In this document: positions 10,946-19,140 of the stretch, in pieces
How the letters are laid out: each line of letters starts with the position of its first letter
Numbering within the stretch: the stretch's first letter is position 1
From: Aquarana catesbeiana
Taxonomy: Eukaryota; Chordata; Amphibia; Anura; Ranidae
Direction of reading: 5' to 3'
Assembly (NCBI RefSeq): GCF_042186555.1
Contig: NC_133333.1
Location: 221,962,757 to 222,026,756 of the forward strand
Length of the DNA stretch: 64,000 bases
Made by a program: the position numbers and the translations under genes
Notes under the pieces: model-generated
Seen by the model: only the letters and a program-made list of their open reading frames with translations
Database searches by the model: none
What the model was told of the DNA's origin: nothing

Positions 10946-11144
10946 GTACACTCAACTCCCACCCTTTAAATCCTCACCAAATTTCATACATTAAGAGATC
11001 TGCAGTGACAAGGGGGCTTCATAGGTATGTCACTGATTCCTGTCCTGTGTATTGGTGGAGAGTCTGGGGATTGAGTTGACCTATACGCCCACATAGCAGA
11101 CTGCAGCACCAATCATAAAACTCCACATCGCAAGCGATAAAACT
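10946..11144. other. Unclassified, intron-like
   Basis: The sequence after the candidate donor shows no gene. Stops are frequent in all frames apart from a short continuation of the exon frame. Confidence 0.3.
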
Positions 11145-11146
11145 TA

Positions 11147-11555
11147 TGCCCTGTACACACGAGCAGATTTTTTCTTGGATGGTTTTTCCGATGGAATTCC
11201 GCTCAAGCTTGCCTTGCATACACACGGTCACACAAAAGTTCTCTGAACTTTCAATCGTCAAGGACACGGTGACGTACAACACTATGACGAGCCAAGAAAA
11301 TCAAGTTCAATGCTTCTGAGCATGCGTGGAATTGTTTCCGAGCATGTGTAGGAATTTTGTGCGTGGGAATTTGTACAGACGATCACATTTTCGAATAGGA
11401 ACTTTTTCCGACCGAAAAATTGAGATCTGCTCTCAATCTTTTGCTGGCGGGAATTCTGCCAGCAAGTGTCCGATGGAGCATACACATGGTCGCATTTTCC
11501 AACCAAAAGCTCTCGTCGGTCTTTTGCTGGCCGAATTTCCGATGTGTATGTGGCA
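11147..11555. mobile_element. TA-target palindromic MITE (TGCCC...GTACACACGA family)
   Basis: The ends are inverted copies: TGCCCTGTACACACGAGC on the left, and a decayed GATGTGTATGTGGCA on the right. TA lies next to the left end. The core resembles the copies at 12787-13411, 25190-25634 and 60663-61107 (GAACTTTC, GTCGGTCTTTTGCTGGC and similar pieces). It has no coding capacity. Confidence 0.75.
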
Positions 11556-12234
11556 TTAGGGAGAATGATGTGCTCTCTTTTATTCAACCAATTCTGTTGT
11601 TATGGATAGTGTATATGCAGTGGGAGCATAATTTCTCATGTGTAATCATGTGTTATATACTGACCTTTCATTGCTCATCTTTCCTTTTCTGCACATATTT
11701 CACATGATATAACAGGCCTACATTAATAACTTTTTATTCTTTATACATCACCATCTGTCATACACAGCACATGACATAGACAGGACACATATCTCATTCC
11801 TCACATGACCATGTCACTAAACAATCTGTCATCAATTTGACTCCTCTATATAAGGGGTCTGCCTGATGTAACACCCCCAACATTATAACGGGTAAGCGGC
11901 TGAGAAAACATTGAAAAGACAGATTGAGAACAACAGACAGAGAACAACATGTAATAAATTGCGTCATTTTAATTCTGCCTGAAGCTCAACTTCAAATGCA
12001 AGAAGGCCTATAGAGCAGACATGGTGAATGATAGGAGGATTATGATTTCAAATTTTCCAATTCCAATGTTTTAACAGGGCTGATTTCTGGTGTATTCTGA
12101 CTTGTTGGTCGGTGCACACTGTGGAGGATTAAGGAACATGTTGGACCTCTCCTGTTTTTTTAACCATACAACACCCAGCAGACAATTCGCTATTTTATAG
12201 ATCTATCGCTTCATACACCAATTAGAATAGAACA
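11556..12234. other. Unclassified stretch
   Basis: AT-rich sequence with no supported gene, hairpin or tandem array. Confidence 0.3.
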
Positions 12235-12786
12235 TACAGTGCCTTGAAAAAGTATTCATACCCCTTGACATTTTCCACATTTTGTCATGTTACGACCAAA
12301 AACGTAAATGTATTTTATTGGGACTTAATGTGATAGACCAACACAAAGTGGCACATAATTGTGAAGTGAAGGAAAATTATAAATGGTTTTCAACATTTTT
12401 TACAAATAAATATCTGAAAAGTGTGGCATGCATTTGTATTCAGCCCCCCTGAGTCAATACTTTGAAGAACCTCCTTTCACTGCAATTACAGCTGCAAGTC
12501 TCTTTGGGGATGTCTCTACCAGCTTTGCACATCTAGAGAGTGAAATTTTTTTCTTTGTAAAATAGCTCAAGCTTTGTCAGATTGGATGGGGAGCGTCTGT
12601 GAACAGCAATTTTTAAGTCCTGCTACAGATTCTCAATTGGATTTAGGTCTGGACTTTGGGCCATTCTAACACATGAATGAGCTTTGATCTAAACCATTCC
12701 ATTGTAGCTCTGGCTGTATGTTTAGGGTCGTTGTCCCGCTGGAAGGTGAACCTCTGCCCCAGTCTCAAGTCTTTTGCAGACACTTA

Positions 12787-13411
12787 TGCCCTATACACAC
12801 GACCGGTTTTCCCATCGGAATAAACTCTGAAGGAATTCCGCTGAAACTGTCTTGCGTACACACGATCACACCAAAGTCCGACCGTCCAGAACGCGGTGAT
12901 GTACAACACGTACGACGGGACTAGAAAAAGGAAGTTCAATAGCCAATAGCCAATAGCTTCCGTCTCGTACTTGCTTCAGAGCATGCGTCGTTTTTTGTAC
13001 GTCGGAACAGCATACAGACAAGCAGTTTTCCCGATAGGAATTGGTTCCGTCGGAAATATTTAGAACATGTTCTCTTTCTAGGTCCGTCAGAATTTTTGAC
13101 GTAAAAAGTCCGATGAGGCATACACACGATCAAAATATACAGTGGGGACGGAAAGTGTTCAGACCCCCTTACATTTTTCACTCTTTGTTATATTGCAGCC
13201 ATTTGCTAAAATCATTTAAGTACATTTTTTTCCTCATTAATGTACACACAGCACCCCATATTGACAGAAAAACACAGAATTGTTGTCATTTTTGCAGATT
13301 TATTAAAAAGTGAAAAATTTAAGGGGGTCTGAATACTTTCCTTCCCCACTGTACGATGAAAAGCTCCCATGGACTTTTTCTGTCAGACATTCCGCTCGTG
13401 TGTACGGGGCA
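12787..13411. mobile_element. TA-target palindromic MITE nested in the Tc1 element
   Basis: The ends are TGCCCTATACACACGACC and the inverted TCGTGTGTACGGGGCA, flanked by TA (12785-12786 and 13412-13413). Excision restores the expected Tc1 order CACTTAACAGG. The core has GGTGATGTACAACACGTACG and GACTAGAAAAAGGAAGTTCA, shared almost exactly with 60663-61107. The size is inflated by the nested MITE at 13140-13351. Confidence 0.88.
13140..13351. mobile_element. 212-bp TA-target MITE nested in the 12787 MITE
   Basis: Inverted termini CAGTGGGGACGGAAAGTGTT and CTTTCCTTCCCCACTG, with TA on both sides (13138-13139 and 13352-13353). The related MITE at 60663-61107 has the same flanking sequence without this insertion (around 61045), so it provides a natural empty site. 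Confidence 0.92.
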
Positions 13412-13504
13412 TAACAGGTTTTTTTACCACTTAACATTTTTTCATCTTTGTATGTTTAGTGTGTATAAACGGTTTGATTTTATCTGCAACATTTGCATTG
13501 CATA

Positions 13505-13640
13505 CGGCTTCATTATTATTATTATTATTATTGTTATTAATAAACAGGATTTATATAGCGCCAACAGATTGCGCAGCACTTTACAACATGAGGGCAGACA
13601 GTGCACTTACCATACAAATCAATACATGAGGAATCATCAC
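13505..13640 (-). mobile_element. 3' end of an L2-like LINE
   Basis: An ATT-repeat tail is followed by ATTTATATAGCGCCAACAG and CGCAGCACTTTACAAC. The longer copies at 14860-16040 and 43178-43953 show that this motif is the 3' untranslated end of a reverse-strand LINE, the ATT run being its tail. Only the extreme 3' end is present. Confidence 0.7.
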
Positions 13641-14784
13641 CCATACCCCACATATTTACCACCTCCAGGTATATATACTTTGTGGTTTACATATTGGTGA
13701 TACTTCACTGTATCCTTAGATCGCATTGTCCCCAGATTATCACATCATCAGGTGACTGCGGTTAAGATAAACTTTTAACACAACACATTTATTTTATATA
13801 CCTGCTGAAGAAAAGCATCCCCACAACATGATGCTTGATGACCACCTTTTTTTACGGTGGGGATAGTGTGTTGAGGGTGATGTGCCGTGTTAGTTTTCCG
13901 CCACACATAGCGTTTTGCTTTTGGGCCAAAAAGTTCAATTTTGGTTTCATGTGACCAGAGCACCTTCTTCCACATGTTTGCTGTGTCCCCCAAATGGCTT
14001 CTCGCAAACTGCAAACTGGACTTCTTATAGATTTCTTTCAACAATGGCTTTCTTCTTGCCACTCTTCCATAAAGGCCAGATATGTGGAGTGCAGGACTAA
14101 TAGTTGTCCTGTGGACAGATTCTCCCACCTGAGCTGTGAATCTCTGCAGCTCCTCCAGAGTTACCATGGGCCTCTTGGCTGCTTCTCTAATTAATGCTCT
14201 CCTTGCCCACCTCTCAGTTTAGGTGGACAAGCAAGTCTTGGTAGGTTTGCAGTTATCTCATACTTTTTCCATTTTAGGATGATGGATTGAACAGTGCTCT
14301 GTAAGATGTTCAAAGCATGGGATATTTTTTTTATAACCTAACCCTACTTTAAACTTCTCCACAACGTTATCCCTGGCCTGTCTGGTGTGTTCCTTGGCCT
14401 TCATGATGCTGTTTGTTCACTAAGGTTCTCTAACAGATCTCTAAGGGCTTCACAGAACAGCTATATTTATACTGAGATTAATTAACACAGGTGGACCCTA
14501 TTTACTCTATTTAGGTGACTTCTGAAGGCAATTGGTTCCACTAGATTTTAGTTAGGGGTATCGGAGTAAAGGGGGCTGAATACAAATGCACGCCACACTT
14601 TTCAGATATTTATTTGTAAAAAAATGTCCAAGACCATTTATCATTTTCCTTCCACTTCACAATTATGTGCCACTTTGTGTTGGTCTATCACATAAAATAC
14701 CAATAAAATACATTTACATTTTTGGTTGTAGCATGACAAAATGTGGAACATTTCAAGGGGTATGAATACTTTTTCAAGGCACTG

Positions 14785-14859
14785 TAAATGTGTAAATATT
14801 GCATTGTAGCAGAATGCCCATTTACCGTTCATGCTCTGATGCTACCAAAGATCCTATTT
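14785..14859. other. Spacer between two transposon insertions
   Basis: A short AT-rich stretch between the right end of the Tc1 element and the LINE tail. No feature seen. Confidence 0.3.
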
Positions 14860-14918
14860 TAATATTATTATTATACAGGATTCATATAGCGCCAATGGTT
14901 TAAGCGGTGCTTTGCAAC

Positions 14919-15760
14919 AGTGCAGCCGTGGCTAAACATTTTGAGAATGCCACAAATATACATTTTCACAAAGTCTGCTGCCTCAGTTTTTGTGATGGCA
15001 ATTTGCATATACTCCAGAATGTTATGAAGAGTGATCAGACGAATTGCAATTAATTGCAAAGTCCCCTTTTGCCATGAAAATGAACTTAATCCCATGCTGC
15101 CAACAGTAAAGCATCCTAAGACCATTCATGTGTGGGGTTGCTTCTTAGCCAAGGGAATGGGCTCGCTCACAACTTTGCTTAAGAACAAAATCATGAAAAA
15201 GAATGGTATGAAAACATCCTCCGAGAGCAACTTCTTCCAACCATCCAAGAACAGTTTAGTGATGAACAATGCCTTTTCCAGCATAATGGAGCACCTTGCC
15301 ATACTGTACGGCAAAAGTGATAACTAAGTGACTTGGGGAACAAAACATCGAAATTTTGGGTCCATGGCCAGGAAACTTCCCAGATCTTAATCTCATTGAG
15401 AACTTGTGGTCAATCTTTAAGAAGTGGGTGAACAAAAAATACCCGACAAATTCTGACAAACTCCAAGCATTGATTATGCAAGAATGGGCTGCCATCAGTC
15501 AGGGTGTGCACCAGAAGTTTATTGAAAGCATGCCAGGGTGAATTGCAGAGGTCTTGTAAAAGAAGGGTCAACGCTGCAAATATTGACTCTTTGCATAAAC
15601 TAAATGTAATTGTCAATAAAAGCCTTTAACACTTATGAAATGCTTGTAATTATACTTCAGTATACCATAGTAACATCTGAGAAAAAAAACTAAAAACACT
15701 GAAGCAGCAGACTTAAAATTAATATTTGTGTAATTCTCAAAACTTTTGGCCACAGCTTTA
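14919..15760 (+). mobile_element. Tc1/mariner-type element, internally deleted
   Basis: The ends are inverted copies: GCCGTGGCTAAACATTTTGAG on the left against the reverse complement of CTCAAAACTTTTGGCCAC on the right. Inside lies a forward-strand transposase relic. The exact target duplication is blurred by drift. It is inserted in the 3' end of the L2-like LINE. Confidence 0.82.
15030..15543 (+). pseudogene. Tc1-like transposase, C-terminal half
   Basis: Frameshifted remains of a DDE transposase. First comes HPKTIHVWGCFLAKGMGSL (about 15112-15170), then a decayed QHNGAPCHT-type block around 15275-15305. The final frame, 15356-15541, has WPGNFPDLNLIENLWSIFKK, containing the third acidic catalytic residue (E of LIEN). 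The DNA-binding N-terminal domain is missing, so the copy is dead. Confidence 0.85.
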
Positions 15761-16040
15761 CAACTACAATACACTTTAATACAGTAGGAATCTGAGTCTG
15801 TGGGGGGTGTGCTGATGGAGAAAATAAAAGTACATTTAAGTGGGGGCCAGATAGGCTTCTCCGAAGAGATGCGTTTTCAGGGATCGTCTGAAGGTGAACA
15901 AAGTAGGAGATAGTTAGACAAATTGGGGTAGAGCAGTCTAGAGGATGGGAGAGGCTCCAGAGAAGTCCTGGAGGTGAGCATGGGATGAGGTTACAAGGGA
16001 GCTAGAGAACAGGAGGTCTTGGAAGGAACGGAGAGAACAG

Positions 16041-16420
16041 CTCCTTTTTCCAACTCCCTAGGTTCCTGAACATGCTCAGGTAAGATAAGCTTGTTGGCCA
16101 CACTCAGCAGGTTAGAGAAACCACATCTGATGAGGAAGAGGTAGCTGAGCAGGTAATCTGCAGCCAGGTGAAAGCCCCCCTCTGTCAAAACCGACATGCA
16201 GGCAGCTGGGCAGGAACCTTATAGAATGAAACTTATGAGGAAGACCCAACTACTTTGGAGAGCACTTTCCTGATTACCACCAAAGTCCTGAATTTCCAGT
16301 GAGGGAGCAGTTCTTCCTCAGACCTTGGATTCCTCCATCTGTTCGCCTGTGTTACCAAAATGACCCTGGACCTCATTGAGAGGGGTGATGTTAGCTCTGC
16401 CGTCTCCTTACTGACCCCAG
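16041..16420. other. Unclassified stretch
   Basis: No gene supported. The right part grades into the 36 bp minisatellite. Confidence 0.3.
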
Positions 16421-16557
16421 GACATTGGCAAGTCATGCTTTTAGTTACCGACCCTGGTGAAGAAATGGTCTCATGTGTACTTACTAACTCCTGAGATAGA
16501 GACACATTTTTGACATAGATATTGACCCTGGGACATTGGTCGGTCTTGTGGGAAGAT
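16421..16557. repeat. 36-bp minisatellite, left block
   Basis: Degenerate units with GACCCTGG followed by GACATTGG and TCTTGTG. The same array resumes at 18999-19140 (two clear units 36 bp apart, GATACT at 19032 and 19068) and again at 22349-22690. Two transposons therefore split a single array into three blocks. Confidence 0.75.
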
Positions 16558-17350
16558 ACAGTACCTGACCGCGAGATTGTGTTTCCAGCGCAATCCCATC
16601 GCGCTGGTTCTCGGCGACAGGGTACTGTGCATGTCGCGCTGGCTCACTCATCGGGAAAGGAAAACTTTTTTTCCTTTCGCGATGAGCGACAGGCAGTGCT
16701 AACAGCTGTCTGGTATGAATCCTGAGGGGGAGCGCCGCGCCAAATTTTAAATGAAAAAAATGGCGTGGGTTCCCCCCAGGGGCATACCAAGCCCTTAGGT
16801 CTGGTATGGATTGTAAGGGGAACCCCCCTACACCAAAAAATTGGCCTGGGGGTCCCCCCAAAATCCATACTAGACCCTTATCCGAGCACGCAGCCCGGCC
16901 GGTCAGGAAAGGGGGTGGGGACGAGCGAGCGCCCCCCCTCCTGAACCGTACCAGGTCGCATGCCCTCAACATTCCCCCCACCCCAAAGCACCTTGCCCCC
17001 CATGTTGATGAGGACAAGGGCCTCTTCCCAACACCCCTGGCCGTTGGTTGTCGGGGTCTGCGGGCGGGGGGCTTATCGGAATCCGGAAGCCCCCTTTAAT
17101 AAGGGGGCCCCCAGATCCCGGCCCCCCACCCTATGTGAATGAATATGGGGTACCCCTACCCATTTACCTAGGAAAAAAAAAAGTGTTAATAAAAAAAACA
17201 CACCACACAGGTTTTAAAAGAAATTTATTAGGCAGCTCCGGGGGGGGGGTCTCTTCCGACTTCGGGGGTCTTCTTCCGACTTCTTCTCCCGGTGTTCCGC
17301 CTCTTCTCCCGGGCCCCTCTGCTATCTTCTTTACCGCCGACGCCGCCCCT

Positions 17351-17427
17351 CACATTCCCAGCATGTGCAGGGACTCTGGGGTCATGCCCCTTATGACGCC
17401 AGAGTCCCTGCGCATGCTGGGAATGTG
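17351..17427. other. 77-nt near-perfect hairpin in the palindrome centre
   Basis: A 35 bp stem with a 7-base loop. The 5' arm starts CACATTCCCAGCATGTGCAG; the 3' arm ends GCGCATGCTGGGAATGTG. By eye there is one wobble and one mismatch. The fold size resembles a microRNA precursor, but no expression evidence exists, and a simple sub-palindrome of a palindromic transposon is just as likely. Confidence 0.55.
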
Positions 17428-17462
17428 ACGTCACAAGGGGGCGGGGTCACCGCCTATATAAA
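17426..17462 (+). promoter_or_regulatory. CRE + GC-box + TATA promoter-like cluster
   Basis: In 37 bases lie a perfect palindromic CRE (TGACGTCA, 17426-17433), a GC box (GGGGGCGGGG, 17437-17446) and a TATA box (TATATAAA, 17455-17462), in natural order and spacing for an RNA polymerase II core promoter facing right. Initiation would be expected near 17485-17495, running into the GAAGA-rich leader and the 88 bp repeats. The motifs are seen; activity is inferred. Confidence 0.55.
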
Positions 17463-17544
17463 TGGTTTCGCAGCTCGGACACACCATTCCAGCAGGAGAG
17501 AGCGTTGTGTTAACATCAGAAGAAGAGAAGAAGAGAAGAGGAGA

Positions 17545-17865
17545 AGAGGGGACAAGACAGCGCAGCAGACCGGGTCCCCCACTAGCAATAGAGCTGGAAG
17601 AAGATAGCGGGGGAGTCCGGCAGAAGATACGGGAGAAGAACCGGACAGCGGCAGCAGACCGGGTCCCCGCTAGCAATAGAGCTGGAAGAAGATAGCGGTG
17701 GAATCCGGCAGAAGATACGGGAGAAGAACCGGACAGCGGCAGCAGACCGGGTCCCCGCTAGCAATAGAGCTGGAAGAAGATAGCGAGGGAGTCCGGCAGA
17801 AGATACGGGAGAAGAACCGGACAGCGGCAGCAGACCGGGCCCCCGCTAGCAAGAGAGCTGGAAGA
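17545..17865. repeat. 88-bp tandem repeat in the palindrome centre
   Basis: About three and a half copies of an 88 bp unit containing AGCAATAGAGCTGGAAGAAG and ACAGCGGCAGCAGACCGGG, with only one or two changes between copies. The unit is purine-rich. Reverse-strand open frames that recur every 88 bp are by-products. Confidence 0.9.
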
Positions 17866-17978
17866 AGATAGCGGAGGGGCCCTGGAGAGGAGGCGGAACA
17901 CCGGGAGAAGAAGTCGGAAGAAGACCCCCGAAATCAGAAGAGACCCCCCCCCGGAGCTGCCTAATAAATTTCTTTTAA

Positions 17979-18346
17979 GGGTCCTTTCACACTGGAGCGG
18001 TTTGCAGGCGCTATTGCACTAATAATAGCGCCTGCAAACCGACCCGAAAGTGCCGCTGCTGTCTCTCCAGTGTGAAAGCCCTCTGGAAAAAAAGTCCTGC
18101 TAGCAGCATCTTCGGAGCGGTGAAGGAGTGGAGTGTATACCGCTCCTTCACCGCTCCTGCCCATTGAAATCAATGGGACAGCGCGGCTATACCTGCAGAG
18201 GCGCTTTCCGGTGGTTTTTAACCTTTTCTCAGCTGCTAGAAGGGGTAAAACCGCCCCGCTAGCGGCCGAATACCAACGGTAAAGCACCGCTTACAATAGC
18301 GGCGCTTTGCAGCCGACGCTGCCCCCGCCCCAGTGTGAAAGGGCCC
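17979..18346. mobile_element. PIF/Harbinger-type MITE in the right arm
   Basis: A 368 bp element with ends GGGTCCTTTCACACTGG and the inverted CCAGTGTGAAAGGGCCC, flanked by TAA duplications (17976-17978 and 18347-18349). The left arm of the host palindrome carries the uninterrupted sequence (17211-17220), which proves the insertion and the 3-bp duplication. A related copy is at 40302-40715. It contains an inner palindrome (CAGGCGCTATTGCACTA). Confidence 0.92.
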
Positions 18347-19140
18347 TAAAACCTGTGTGGTATGTTTTTTTTATTATCACTTTTTTTTTTCCTAGGTGAA
18401 TGGGTAGGGGTACCATGTACCCCATACTCATGCACATACGGTGGGGGGCCGGGATCTGGGGTCCCCCTTTTTAAAGGGGGCTCCCGGATTCCGATAAGTC
18501 CCCCGCCCGCAGACCCCGACAACCAACGGCCAGGGTTGTCGGGAAGAGGCCCTTGTCCTCATCAACATGGGGGCAAGGTGTTTTGGGGTGGGGGGCCCGC
18601 ATGTTGAGGGCATGCGGCCTGGTACGGTTCAGGAGGGGGGGGGCGCTCGCTCGTCCCCACCCCCTTTCCTGACCAGCCGGGCTGCGTGCTTGGATAAGGG
18701 TCTGGTATGGATTTTGGGGGGACCCCCACGCTGATTTTTCGGCGTGGGGGGTTCCACTTACAATCCATACCAGACCTAAGGGCCTGGTATGCCCCTGGGG
18801 GGGAACCCACACAGGTTTTTTCATTTAAAATTTGGCGCGGCATTCCCCCTCAGGATTCATACCAGACAGCTGTCAGCACTGCCTGTCGCTCATCGCGAAA
18901 GGAAAAAAAAGTTTTCCTTTCCCGATGAGTGAGCCATCTCGGCGCTGGCTCCAGAGAAAAGCGGCGAGATTGACACAATATCGCGGTCATCTACTGTACA
19001 AACCCCAGGACAGAGATGAGTCTTGTGTGTAGATACTAACCCTGGTGCAGAACAGGTCTTGTGTATAGATACTGACCCTGGTGCGGAACAGGTCTTGTGT
19101 GTAGTTGCTGACCCCAGGACCAAGATGAGTCTTTTGTGTA

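Larger units (their letters stand above)
12600..14405 (-). pseudogene. Tc1-like transposase, multiply interrupted
   Basis: Reverse-strand transposase relic. Reading down from 14405 it shows the N-terminal helix-turn-helix region (blocks KAKEHTRQARD and SIILKWKKYE), then the long frame 14167-13775 with KVLWSHETKIELFGPKAKRYVW, which contains the first catalytic D/E-type region. The block [14 protein letters not shown], with the second catalytic D, lies at about 12750-12690, beyond the inserted MITEs. A stop near 14190 separates the N-terminal part. It cannot encode a functional protein. Confidence 0.88.
12237..14784 (-). mobile_element. Full-length but inactivated Tc1-like transposon
   Basis: Both ends carry the same about 210 bp inverted repeat beginning CAGTGCCTTGAAAAAG, and TA flanks the element on both sides (12235-12236 and 14785-14786). 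The transposase lies on the reverse strand. The element hosts a TA-target MITE (12787-13411) that itself hosts another MITE (13140-13351), and a further foreign segment at about 13422-13795 that includes an L2-like LINE tail. Without these insertions the element would be near the usual 1.6 kb of Tc1-type transposons. Confidence 0.92.
14860..16040 (-). pseudogene. L2-like LINE 3' fragment split by a Tc1-like relic
   Basis: Reverse-strand LINE. The tail ATTATTATTATACAGG and the 3' motif CATATAGCGCCAATGG lie at 14860-14918. The coding 3' end at about 15840-16040 reads, with stops, LLFSSSLVTSSHAHLQDFSG and FRRSLKTHLFGEAY. This corresponds to the C-terminal reverse transcriptase block of the copy at 43178-43953. 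A Tc1-like element (about 14919-15760) sits between the tail and the coding part. Confidence 0.78.
16559..18996. mobile_element. Giant palindromic TA-target element
   Basis: The left arm 16559 to about 17333 and the right arm (about 17865-17978 plus 18347-18996) are inverted copies over about 770 bp with few differences. Both arms contain TCCATACYAGACCC, GAGCGAGCGCCCCCC, the GACAAGGGCCTCTTCC block and CACCACACAGGTTTTA. The ends read CAGTA..TGACCGCG and are flanked by TA (16557-16558 and 18997-18998). The centre (about 17334-17864) holds a 77-nt hairpin, a promoter-like cluster and an 88 bp tandem repeat. The right arm was later hit by a Harbinger MITE. The element sits in the 36 bp minisatellite. 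No transposase is encoded; open frames in the arms are mirror-image by-products. Confidence 0.85.

Noticed and set aside
16484..17017. 177-codon reverse open frame and its mirror frames at 18428-18843
   Set aside because: They are the two arms of the palindromic element read on opposite strands; GC-rich, no domain, and decayed differently in each arm.
17431..17852. Series of similar short reverse frames starting MLAGTRSAAAVRFF
   Set aside because: They recur every 88 bp because of the tandem repeat and are not independent genes.
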